Source: Streptomyces sp. CC208A
Lineage (GTDB): Bacteria; Actinomycetota; Actinomycetes; Streptomycetales; Streptomycetaceae
Assembly: GCF_030010625.1 (NCBI RefSeq)
Contig: NZ_JASCXN010000015.1
Location: 62,001-126,000, forward strand
Length of the DNA stretch: 64,000 bases
Reading direction: 5' to 3'
Each line of letters opens with the position of its first letter. The first letter of the stretch is position 1. Position numbers and translations under genes: made by a program. Positions 54,782 to 62,070 of this stretch are shown here, piece after piece. The notes beneath the pieces were generated by a model. It was not told the DNA's origin, ran no database searches, and worked only from the letters and a program-made list of their open reading frames with translations.

Positions 54782-55842
54782 GGCGACACCGCCGTGGTGG
54801 GGAGCCCGGCCGTCTCGTCGAGACCGCAGATCAGGTTCATGGCCTGGATGGCCTGGCCGGCCGCGCCCTTGATGAGGTTGTCGAGCGCCGCGACGGCGAC
54901 GACCTGGCCGTCGCGGACGGCGATGGCGACCTCGGCGACGTTCGAGCCGACGACGGCCTTCAGCATCGGGAAGTCCTGCGGCGCCTTGGGCGCCGGGCGG
55001 ACCCGTACGAAGGGCTTGCCGACGTACGCCTTGGCGTAGGCCCGCTTGACGTCGAGGGCCGAGACCCCGGGGCGCAGCCTGGTGTAGGCGGTGACCATGA
55101 TGCCGCGGGCCACGTCCAGACTGTGCGTGGAGAACCGCAGGTCGATGCCGGCGCCGGTGAAGTCGGTGAGGGCCTGGTGGATCTCGGGGGCGTGCCGGTG
55201 GCCGTACAGCTTGTGGACCCGGAAGTTGCCGGTGCGCTCGGCGGGCGGCTCGTCGCTGCCGCGGCCGCCGCCGGTGGAGCCGGTCTTGGCGTCGACGATG
55301 ACCTGCTCGTCCACGAGGGCCTCGGCGAAGAGCGGGTACAGGGCGTAGATGCTGGTGACGGCCATGCAGCCGGGGAGGCTGATGAACCGGTTCTCCGGTA
55401 CGGAGGGGCTCAGCTCCGGCACGAAGTAGGCGAACTCCTCCAGCGGCGGGTGGGCCGCCGTCTTCGGGTAGTGCGTGCCGATCTGCTTCTCGTCCCGGAG
55501 CCGGAAGTCGCCCCCGAGGTTGAGGACGCGCTTGGCGTGCGCGGCGATCAGCGGCAGCCGCTCGGGCAGCGCGCCGGTGGGCAGGCAGCCGAAGGCGACG
55601 TCGACCGGGTCGATGTCGGCGAGCTCGGCCAGCGGGCGGAACTTGAGTCCCGCGGCCTTGGGGTGGTTGCGGAGCCAGGGGTGGACGCTGCCGACGGTGG
55701 CGCCCGCGTTGCGCTCGGCGGAGAGGAAGGCCAGCTCGACCGCCGGGTGTTCGAGGAGGAGCCGGATGACCTCGCCGCCGGTGTAGCCGCTGCCGCCGAT
55801 GACGGCGACGCGGATCCGGCCGGTCTCGATGTCGTCAGCCAA
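54778..55842 (-). CDS. Carrier-protein aminoacyl-phosphate reductase (LysY/ArgC family)
   Basis: 354 residues. NADP site AVIGGSGYTGGEVIRLLL at the start, active-site cysteine in FISLPGCMAVTS near 155, and the histidine region KLYGHRHAPEI near 220. Reduces the acyl phosphate made by the kinase to a semialdehyde. I chose TTG 55842 behind GAGAAGG; it overlaps the aminotransferase by 8 bp and puts the Rossmann motif at the right distance. ArgC for arginine synthesis is a possible alternative, but the operon makes LysY more likely. Confidence 0.9.
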   Translation of the reverse strand: MADDIETGRIRVAVIGGSGYTGGEVIRLLLEHPAVELAFLSAERNAGATVGSVHPWLRNHPKAAGLKFRPLAELADIDPVDVAFGCLPTGALPERLPLIAAHAKRVLNLGGDFRLRDEKQIGTHYPKTAAHPPLEEFAYFVPELSPSVPENRFISLPGCMAVTSIYALYPLFAEALVDEQVIVDAKTGSTGGGRGSDEPPAERTGNFRVHKLYGHRHAPEIHQALTDFTGAGIDLRFSTHSLDVARGIMVTAYTRLRPGVSALDVKRAYAKAYVGKPFVRVRPAPKAPQDFPMLKAVVGSNVAEVAIAVRDGQVVAVAALDNLIKGAAGQAIQAMNLICGLDETAGLPTTAVSP

Positions 55843-57154
55843 GGCGGGCCGCCTTCTCGTACGGACGCCGGTACTCGTTCGTCTCGACGAGCTTGCGGAT
55901 GGCGTCGGGCCGCTTGGCGACCTTGTGGAAGGCGTCGGCGTACCGCTGCGCGCGCTCCCACTCGACCGGCGAGCGCAGCTCGCGGCAGAGGACGAGGGTG
56001 CTGTCGAGCATGCCGAGGGTGACGGGGAAGTCCTCCGGGCGGTGGTCGCGCGCCGCCTGGGGGTTGAGCGAGAACGGGTAGCCGTTGCCGAAGCCGGCGC
56101 GGTGCGTGAAGGGCAGGTGGCAGGGGATGGGGGTGTTCTGCCACTCGCGGGCCGGCACGCCCTCGGCGACGAGGAGTTCGTGGACGGCCTCCTTGACCGC
56201 CCACACGGGCAGGTCGTCGAGGCCGACGGCCTCGGGGTGCAGCGTGATCCGGTACATGTTGTACGCGTGCACATGGCCGTCCGGCACGTGCGGCGGCGTG
56301 AACAGGCCGGTGCGGGAGAGGGATTCGGCGAGGAGGCGCGCGTTGCGGGCGCGGATCTCGTCGTAGTACGGCAGCCGCTTGAGCTGGCTGGAGCCGAAGG
56401 CGGCGGCCACCCAGGACATGCCGTAGTCGATGCCGTGGCGGTCCAGGTAGGCGACGGCGCGCTCGTACGCCTCCGCGGTGGAGAAGAAGGCGATGCCGCC
56501 CTCGCCGCCCAGCGGGAAGTTCTTGTCGGCCATCAGGCTCTGCCCGGCCGCGTCGCCGAAGGAGCCGGCGACCCGGTCGCCGATCCTCGCCGAGTGGGCG
56601 TGCGAGGCGTCCTCGACGAGGGCGAGACCGTGCCGGTCCGCGAGGGCGCGCAGCGCGGGCACGTCGGCCGGCAGACCGTGGACGTGGACCGGCATCAGGG
56701 CGCGGGTCCGCGGGGTGATCGCGGCGGCGGCGGCCTCGGGGTCCATGCAGTACGTGAGCGGGTCGATGTCCACGAAGACGGGGATCGCGTGGGCCGCGAC
56801 GACCGCCTGCGCGGTGGCGATGAAGGTGAAGGCGGGGACGATCACCTCGTCACCGGGCCGCACGCCGGCGCCGACGAGCGCCATGTGGAGGCTGGAGGTG
56901 CCGCTCGCGGTCGGCAGCGCGTACTCGGCGCCGACGTACCGGCGGTAGGCGTCCGCGAAGTCGGCGACGACCTTCTCTGGCGTCTGGCGCTGCGCCAGCA
57001 TCAGGTTGAAGACGTCTTCCTTGGTGATGACCGGGAAGAGCGTGCGGCGCAGGGCCTTGGGGATCATCTCGCCGCCGCCGAGGGCGGCGAGCTCGTCCTC
57101 GATGTCCGCGGCGGAGGGCAGGGGAAGCGGCGAAGCCGGGAAGTCAGTGATCAC
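55835..57154 (-). CDS. DegT/DnrJ/EryC1/StrS family PLP aminotransferase
   Basis: 439 residues. Shows ALPTASGTSSLHMALVGAGV, GDEVIVPAFTFIATAQAV, and the aspartate/histidine stretch LVEDASHAHSA. The PLP lysine is in MADKNFPLGGEGG. In the known diamino-dihydroxyheptanoate route such an enzyme aminates the ketone left by transketolase; I infer the same here. GTG start overlaps the mini-DegT stop (GTGA), with GGAG upstream. Confidence 0.92.
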   Translation of the reverse strand: MITDFPASPLPLPSAADIEDELAALGGGEMIPKALRRTLFPVITKEDVFNLMLAQRQTPEKVVADFADAYRRYVGAEYALPTASGTSSLHMALVGAGVRPGDEVIVPAFTFIATAQAVVAAHAIPVFVDIDPLTYCMDPEAAAAAITPRTRALMPVHVHGLPADVPALRALADRHGLALVEDASHAHSARIGDRVAGSFGDAAGQSLMADKNFPLGGEGGIAFFSTAEAYERAVAYLDRHGIDYGMSWVAAAFGSSQLKRLPYYDEIRARNARLLAESLSRTGLFTPPHVPDGHVHAYNMYRITLHPEAVGLDDLPVWAVKEAVHELLVAEGVPAREWQNTPIPCHLPFTHRAGFGNGYPFSLNPQAARDHRPEDFPVTLGMLDSTLVLCRELRSPVEWERAQRYADAFHKVAKRPDAIRKLVETNEYRRPYEKAARLG

Positions 57155-57780
57155 GAGTGTGCTCCGGAGACGGCGGCGGGTCGCGCCGCCTGGGTCAGGG
57201 CCATCCGCACGCAGGCGGCCACCAGGGGGCTGAGGCGGTAGTTGAACTGGACGCCGGGGATCAGGTCCGCGTCGGCCTCCTCCTGCGTCCACATCGTGCG
57301 CAGGTCGTAGGCGCCGAAGATCTTGAGCCGCTCGGCGCGGCTCCAGACGGTCCGGTCGTCGGTGAGGACGGCCGCGGCGGGACCGAAGCCGAGACCGGTC
57401 AGGTCCACGACCAGGGCGGGCGCGGTGGCGGCCGCGGCGAGTTCGCCGAGCCGGTCCGCGTTGCCCGCGTCCAGGGCCAGGTGGTCGTAGGCGGCGGGGC
57501 CGTCACCGGAGACGGTGACGCCGAGCCAGGAGAGGAACGCCGTCGTCTCCGCGTCCGCCCCGGCCAGGGAGATGGTGTCCCCGTGGCCGATGCCCTGGCC
57601 GGCGAGGGCGGCGTGCAGCGCCCCGGTGCGGCTGTTGAGCAGGACGGCATGGGCGCGGCCGGTCTGCTTGGTGAGCAGCCGTTCCAGACCGGGGAGTTCC
57701 CGGTCGCTCTTCTCGATGCTCATGACCACGCCCGAGGTGAGGACGCGGGTGAGCACCGTTGCGGTGTCGAACAGTTCCAT
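57151..57780 (-). CDS. Degenerate, truncated DegT-like protein
   Basis: 209 residues. The segment AHAVLLNSRTGALHAALAGQGIGHGDTISLAG aligns by eye with the start of the full-length DegT next door (ALPTASGTSSLHMAL..., GDEVIVPA). It then shortens sharply and keeps no lysine motif like KNFPLGGEGG. It ends with a family-like NYRLSPLVAA. Probably a non-catalytic partner of the aminotransferase or a domesticated remnant; the intact start, ribosome-binding site (GGAGAAG) and overlap with the next gene argue against a pseudogene. Confidence 0.72.
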   Translation of the reverse strand: MELFDTATVLTRVLTSGVVMSIEKSDRELPGLERLLTKQTGRAHAVLLNSRTGALHAALAGQGIGHGDTISLAGADAETTAFLSWLGVTVSGDGPAAYDHLALDAGNADRLGELAAAATAPALVVDLTGLGFGPAAAVLTDDRTVWSRAERLKIFGAYDLRTMWTQEEADADLIPGVQFNYRLSPLVAACVRMALTQAARPAAVSGAHS

Positions 57781-57872
57781 GGGAGGTCTTCTCCGTCTTG
57801 TGCGGTCTACGGGCGGCCGACGGCTCCGCGCGGGGCGTGCGGCGTGCGGCGTACGGCCTGGGGCCCGGGGGC

Positions 57873-58751
57873 CTATGCGGCGGCGACAGCCGGGGCCGCG
57901 AGCTGCTGGGCGACGTACGCGGCGAGGTGGCCGGCCACGTTCACTCCGTGGACGGCGGAGGAGCGGGCGAATTCCGGGTTGGCGTTGACCTCGAGGACGA
58001 GGAGTTCGCCGGTGGCCCGGTTCTCGACCAGGTCCACTCCGTAGAAGCCCTCGCCGAGGGCGTCCACGACCTGGCCGCAGAGCTTCTCGATCTCGGTGGT
58101 GATGTCGACGCGCTCGACCTCGGCCCCGAGGTGGGTGTTGGTGCGCCAGTCGTCGGAGACGCGCCGGATCGCGACCACGGGCGTGCGGCCGACGACGACC
58201 ACGCGCAGGTCGTGGCCGGGCTTGTCGATGTACTCCTGGACGACGACGGGGAACAGCTTCCCGCCGGCGTCGGCGGACTCGCGGCCGCCGGCCCAGGCCT
58301 CGACGCACTCGGGGCTGGTCAGCCTGGTGACTCCGCGGCCCCACGAGCCGCTGACCGGCTTCACGACCGCCGGCAGCCCGAACTCGGCCGCGAGTCCGCG
58401 GACCTGGTCGTAGCTGAAGGCGTGCCGGGTGACGGGGTGGGGGATGCCGTGCCGGGCGAAGACCAGGGACTGCAGCCCCTTGTCGTTGCACGTCTCGATG
58501 GTGGCGGCGCGGTTGAAGGTGGGGATCGCCGCGTGTTCGAGCCGGCGGGAGACGCTGATCGCGTCACGGTGGGAGAGGTTCCTGATCAGGGCGAGAGCGG
58601 GCGGGCCCGAACGGCCCGCCACCACCCCGGCCAGATCCTCCATCAGCAGCGGCTGGGCCGTCAGACCCTCGTCCCGCAGCGCCCCGAGGAGAAGTTTCTC
58701 GTCGGGCCGCAGCATGGTGACCGAGAGCAGGACCTGGGCGTCGGAGGTCAC
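57873..58751 (-). CDS. lysX: Amino-group carrier protein ligase LysX
   Basis: 292 residues. ATP-grasp/RimK-type ligase: LPAVVKPVSGSWGRGVTRL binds ATP, VVVQEYIDKPGHDLRVVVVG follows, then the metal-binding VLEVNANPEF. It attaches the alpha-amino group of a dicarboxylic amino acid, probably glutamate, to the C-terminal Glu of the LysW carrier. GTG start overlaps the lysW stop (GTGA). A 92-bp gap follows before the mini-DegT gene. Confidence 0.92.
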   Translation of the reverse strand: MTSDAQVLLSVTMLRPDEKLLLGALRDEGLTAQPLLMEDLAGVVAGRSGPPALALIRNLSHRDAISVSRRLEHAAIPTFNRAATIETCNDKGLQSLVFARHGIPHPVTRHAFSYDQVRGLAAEFGLPAVVKPVSGSWGRGVTRLTSPECVEAWAGGRESADAGGKLFPVVVQEYIDKPGHDLRVVVVGRTPVVAIRRVSDDWRTNTHLGAEVERVDITTEIEKLCGQVVDALGEGFYGVDLVENRATGELLVLEVNANPEFARSSAVHGVNVAGHLAAYVAQQLAAPAVAAA

Positions 58752-58936
58752 TCGCCCCAGTCCTCCTCGACCTCCGGCGCGAGGTCGAGGCGCACGCCGG
58801 CCTCGGTCTTCTCGACCACCTCGTGCTCCTGGCCGCAGGCCGTGCATTCGGTGATCTCGCCCTTTTCCCAATCCGCCTGGACCTCGAAATCGGTGTCGCA
58901 GACGAGGCACTTCGGAGGTGCGATGGAAGTGGTCAT
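58748..58936 (-). CDS. lysW: Amino-group carrier protein LysW
   Basis: 62 residues. The N-terminal zinc ribbon has CLVC and CTAC. The C-terminus is very acidic and ends in EDWGE, the hallmark of LysW: the side-chain carboxyl of the last Glu carries the growing amino acid. It keeps intermediates protected and channels them by charge to LysX, LysY and LysZ. Good ribosome-binding site AAGGAG, ATG start. Probably the first enzyme-pathway gene of a 13-gene transcript. Confidence 0.95.
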   Translation of the reverse strand: MTTSIAPPKCLVCDTDFEVQADWEKGEITECTACGQEHEVVEKTEAGVRLDLAPEVEEDWGE

Positions 58937-59201
58937 TCTTTTCTCTCCTTTATCTTTTGGGCATGCCGAAGAATCCGGACAATGACTTTTTCTGTCAGGT
59001 CGGTGGAGGCGCGTCGGTGCGGGAGTGCGGTCGGTCGGTGGTCGACGAGTCGACGAAACGTCGCGGCCGACGCCCCTGAAAGACGTGACGGACGCGGCGA
59101 AGGCGCCGTCACGGGTGTGGTGAGGTGCGCGGGAGGTCGTCCCGGGGGTCCGTGCGGGTCGGCCGTGGGCCTCGCCCGACGTCCGAACGGTCCCTGAGGG
59201 A
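58937..59201. promoter_or_regulatory. Leader region of the carrier-protein operon
   Basis: 265 bp between the peptide gene and lysW. The 60 bp next to lysW are unusually A/T-rich for this genome. On the minus strand CTGACA and TTGTCC are possible -35 elements near 58996-58975, but no clear -10 can be paired. No gene seen. Confidence 0.35.
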
Positions 59202-59351
59202 TCAGCCCCAGCCCGGGTCCGCCGGGACGCTCGTGCCGCCGGCGACGACGGAGTGGCCGGCCGGGGCGGGCGCGGCGGCGGCGCCGACGATCACCGCGGA
59301 AGCCACGGAAAAGGCGGCCACGACCTTGACGAGAATCCTCTTGAACTTCAT
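59202..59351 (-). CDS. 49-residue secreted peptide precursor
   Basis: Starts MKFKRILVKVVAAF and has a signal-type hydrophobic core (about 8-28) with an Ala/Pro-rich cleavage zone, leaving a short tail that ends in VPADPGWG. ATG with AAGG upstream (GGAAATAAGGA). It is divergent from a LuxR-type regulator 135 bp away and on the same strand as the carrier-protein operon. It could be a peptide signal, a ribosomal substrate for the ATP-grasp ligases, or an unrelated secreted peptide; I cannot decide between them. Confidence 0.65.
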   Translation of the reverse strand: MKFKRILVKVVAAFSVASAVIVGAAAAPAPAGHSVVAGGTSVPADPGWG

Positions 59352-59486
59352 TCCTTATTTCCCCCTGTCTGTGAGGGCGCCGACCCCTCCGGCGTCCTTG
59401 ATGAAAATCCTGCACCAGGGGGAAGGTTGCGGGAAGCCGCTCCAGGCATCAGGATCATGCACTGCTGAAACCTGAAGGGGGAGGAT

Positions 59487-60581
59487 ATGTGCCGTACGCC
59501 GGCTGCCGGGGAGGCCGGAGAACACACCGAGATCTGCGAAGAGGGGCGAAGGCTCTACAGAGCCGCCCTGACCAGCGGAGCGGTCGGCAGGGACGAGGCG
59601 CCGGGGTGCCTGACGGCCCTCGGTCTCCTGACACCCTCCGGGGGTGAGCCGGGCACGCTGGTGCCCGTCCCGCCCTCGGTCGCGACCACCGCGCAGACGT
59701 ACCCGATGGAGCAGGCGATCCTGGCCCAGCAGCGGAAACTGGCCGGGCTCCGCCGCGCGATCTCCCAGGTCGAGTCCATCTACCAGGAGACCCGTCACGT
59801 CGGAGAGCCCACGATCCAGCGGCTCGTCGGCGCGTCGGTGATCAGCGCGGCCCTCGACGAGGCCACGCGCGGCGCCGACAGCGAGCTGCTGACCGCGCAC
59901 CCGGGAGGGAGCAGGCCCAAGGGGATCCTCGAGGAGTCCCTCAAGCGGGTCTTACTCGCGCAGGGGCGGGGGGTCGTCCAGCGCACGCTCTACCAGCACA
60001 CGGTACGGAACCACGCCCCGACCCTCGAGTACATCCGGGCCGTCACCGCGGCCGGGGTCGAGGTGCGCACCCTCGACGAGGTCTTCGACCGGCTGATCGT
60101 GTGCGACCGGTCGACGGCGTTCATCCCGGACAAGGGCGGCGAGCGCAGCAACCACGCGATCGTCGTACGGGACGCGGGCGTCGTGCAGTTCTTCGTGTCC
60201 GTCTTCGAGCACGCCTGGGAGCGGGCCGAGCCGGTCTCCTTCAACCCGGACCAGCAACGGCCCTCGCTGCTCACCGAGAAGACCAGGCTGCGGGTGCTGA
60301 GGCTCATGGTCGACGGGTACACGGACGCGGCGATCGCCAGCCGTCTCGGCATGAGTACGCGGACGGTGGCGACGCACCTGAAGAAGACGTCCGACCTGCT
60401 CGGCAGCAACAGCCGGGCACAACTGGCCTACTTCCTGGCCCAGACCGGCCTCCTGGACGGCCCGCCGACCACGGGCCCCGGAGCCGCCTCGGCCTCGGCG
60501 GGCAGGACGCCGAGCGGCTGCAGCTGCGAGAAGCACGACGACGAGGACGAGGCGAACGGAGGCGAGCAGCCCGGATCCTGA
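59487..60581 (+). CDS. LuxR-type HTH regulator with a TTA codon
   Basis: 364 residues. The C-terminal LuxR/FixJ helix-turn-helix (about 255-315) reads RLMVDGYTDAAIASRLGMST followed by RTVATHLKKTSDLL. The N-terminal 240 residues include a helical segment (EQAILAQQRKLAGLRRAI) and a region resembling the TrmB/PLD-like sensor of actinobacterial LuxR regulators (AGVEVRTLDEVFDRLIVCDR, AIVVRD). Leu156 is encoded by TTA (59952-59954), so translation should need the bldA tRNA. Good ribosome-binding site before ATG 59487. Probable regulator of the peptide and/or cluster. Confidence 0.85.
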   Translation: MCRTPAAGEAGEHTEICEEGRRLYRAALTSGAVGRDEAPGCLTALGLLTPSGGEPGTLVPVPPSVATTAQTYPMEQAILAQQRKLAGLRRAISQVESIYQETRHVGEPTIQRLVGASVISAALDEATRGADSELLTAHPGGSRPKGILEESLKRVLLAQGRGVVQRTLYQHTVRNHAPTLEYIRAVTAAGVEVRTLDEVFDRLIVCDRSTAFIPDKGGERSNHAIVVRDAGVVQFFVSVFEHAWERAEPVSFNPDQQRPSLLTEKTRLRVLRLMVDGYTDAAIASRLGMSTRTVATHLKKTSDLLGSNSRAQLAYFLAQTGLLDGPPTTGPGAASASAGRTPSGCSCEKHDDEDEANGGEQPGS

Positions 60582-60599
60582 CCCGGCGTCACGCGAGCG

Positions 60600-60638
60600 C
60601 GCGTACGGGACGGACCCGCCGGGGCCGTCCCGTACGCG
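60600..60638. terminator. Bidirectional hairpin between convergent genes
   Basis: 14-bp perfect arms (60600-60613 and 60625-60638) with an 11-nt loop, between the LuxR-type gene and the leftward ECF operon. Confidence 0.8.
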
Positions 60639-60657
60639 TCGGACCGACCCCCTCGGA

Positions 60658-61077
60658 TCAGCGGTCCGCCCGAACGGCCCCGCCCGGCCCGGTGGTCAGG
60701 GTGCGGGCCAGGTCCAGGGTGCTGAGGACGACCATCGCGATGCCCAGCGGCACGTGGAAGGCGGGCAGGTGGGCGATGCCCAGGGCGACCTGCGCCGACG
60801 CGAGGGCGAGGAGACCGGAGGCGTACAGGACGGGCCGGGGGCTTCCGCCGCCCGGGCGCCAGGCGACCACCGCGGCCGGCACGTACAGCATCGAGGCGCC
60901 GTACATCACCCGCGATCCGACGTCGTGGGGCAGCGCGCCCGTCGGGGAGACGAGCAGGGCGCCGGCGGTGCCCGCCTGGAAGAACAGGGCCAGCGTCTGG
61001 AGGACGACCGCGGCCCTGACCACCTTGGGGAGGGCCGTGCCGCGCGGGACCGCCGCCGCCATGGTCTGTCCGGACAT
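60658..61077 (-). CDS. Small four-helix membrane protein of the ECF41 operon
   Basis: 139 residues with four hydrophobic segments (about 20-40, 52-72, 80-100 and 103-122). No catalytic motif visible. It starts at ATG 61077 after AAAGGA, 32 bp behind the sigma factor gene, and is probably the last gene of its operon. Function unknown. Confidence 0.75.
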   Translation of the reverse strand: MSGQTMAAAVPRGTALPKVVRAAVVLQTLALFFQAGTAGALLVSPTGALPHDVGSRVMYGASMLYVPAAVVAWRPGGGSPRPVLYASGLLALASAQVALGIAHLPAFHVPLGIAMVVLSTLDLARTLTTGPGGAVRADR

Positions 61078-61109
61078 TCCGAGGGTCCTTTCGGGAAGGG
61101 AGGCGGGTC

Positions 61110-62009
61110 TCAGCGGAGGGCGAGGGAGGTCTCGGCGGTGACGTGGGCGAGCTTCTCGGGGTTGCGGACGTAGTAGAGGCCGCTGATCCGGCCGCCTTCC
61201 ACGTGCATCGCCATGACACCGTCCAGTTCGCCGTCGACGAGCAGGGCGATCGCCGGGGCGCCGTTGACGACGGTGAGCTCGGTGGTGACCGTGACCTCGG
61301 CCTTGAGGGAGCCGCCGAGGTAGAAGCGGGTCACCTTGTCGGAGCCGACGATCGGACGGAGCGCGGCCCGCTTGATCCCGCCGCCGTCGCTGAGCAGGAC
61401 GACCTCGGGCGCGAGCAGGTCCAGGAAGTCCTGCGGGTCGCGGGTCTCGATCGCCCGCCGGAAGGACTCCACGACCGCCCGCGCCTCCCGGGCGGAGACC
61501 GTGGTGCGGGGACGGCGGGCCTCGACGTGCTTGCGGGCCCGGTGGGCGATCTGGCGGACGGCGGCCGGAGTCTTGTCGACGGCCGCCGCGATCTCGTCGT
61601 ACCCCACGTCGAAGACCTCGCGGAGGACGAAGACGGCCCGCTCGGTGGGCGTCAGGGTCTCCAGGACCAGCATCATCGCCATGGACACGGACTCGGCGAG
61701 CTCGACGTCCTCGGCCACGTCCGGCGCCGTGAGCAGCGGCTCGGGCAGCCACTGCCCGACGTAGGACTCGCGGCGGCGCTGGAGGGTGCGCAGCCGGTTG
61801 AGGGCCTGCCGGGTGGTGATGCGGACGAGGTACGCCCGCTGGTCGCGGACCTGCTCCAGGTCGACACCGGTCCAGCGGAGCCACGTCTCCTGGAGGACGT
61901 CCTCGGCGTCGGCGGCCGAGCCGAGCATCTCGTACGCCACCGTGAAGAGCAGGTTCCGGTGGGCGACGAAGCTCTCGGTCGCCGGGTCGGTGCTGTGCGC
62001 GTCGGTCAT
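61110..62009 (-). CDS. ECF41-type (SigJ-like) RNA polymerase sigma factor
   Basis: 299 residues. Regions 2 and 4 (about 10-170: AYEMLGSAADAEDVLQETWLRW; FVLREVFDVGYDEIAAAVDKTPAAVRQIAHRAR) are followed by a SnoaL/NTF2-like C-terminal domain (about 180-295). This fusion defines ECF41 sigma factors, whose tail controls activity in place of an anti-sigma protein. ATG after GGGGAGAG. The promoter upstream of the oxidoreductase matches the ECF41 motif, suggesting autoregulation. Confidence 0.92.
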   Translation of the reverse strand: MTDAHSTDPATESFVAHRNLLFTVAYEMLGSAADAEDVLQETWLRWTGVDLEQVRDQRAYLVRITTRQALNRLRTLQRRRESYVGQWLPEPLLTAPDVAEDVELAESVSMAMMLVLETLTPTERAVFVLREVFDVGYDEIAAAVDKTPAAVRQIAHRARKHVEARRPRTTVSAREARAVVESFRRAIETRDPQDFLDLLAPEVVLLSDGGGIKRAALRPIVGSDKVTRFYLGGSLKAEVTVTTELTVVNGAPAIALLVDGELDGVMAMHVEGGRISGLYYVRNPEKLAHVTAETSLALR

Positions 62010-62070
62010 GCTCGGTCTCTCCCCGTTCCTCGGTCCGTGCGGTCCGTGCGGTCCGTGCGTTCCGTACCGG

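Noticed and set aside
44462..58936. Operon as a primary alpha-aminoadipate lysine or arginine pathway
   Set aside because: No homocitrate synthase, homoaconitase or ornithine-type genes are present, while transketolase, ligases and an exporter are. Streptomyces make lysine by the diaminopimelate route.
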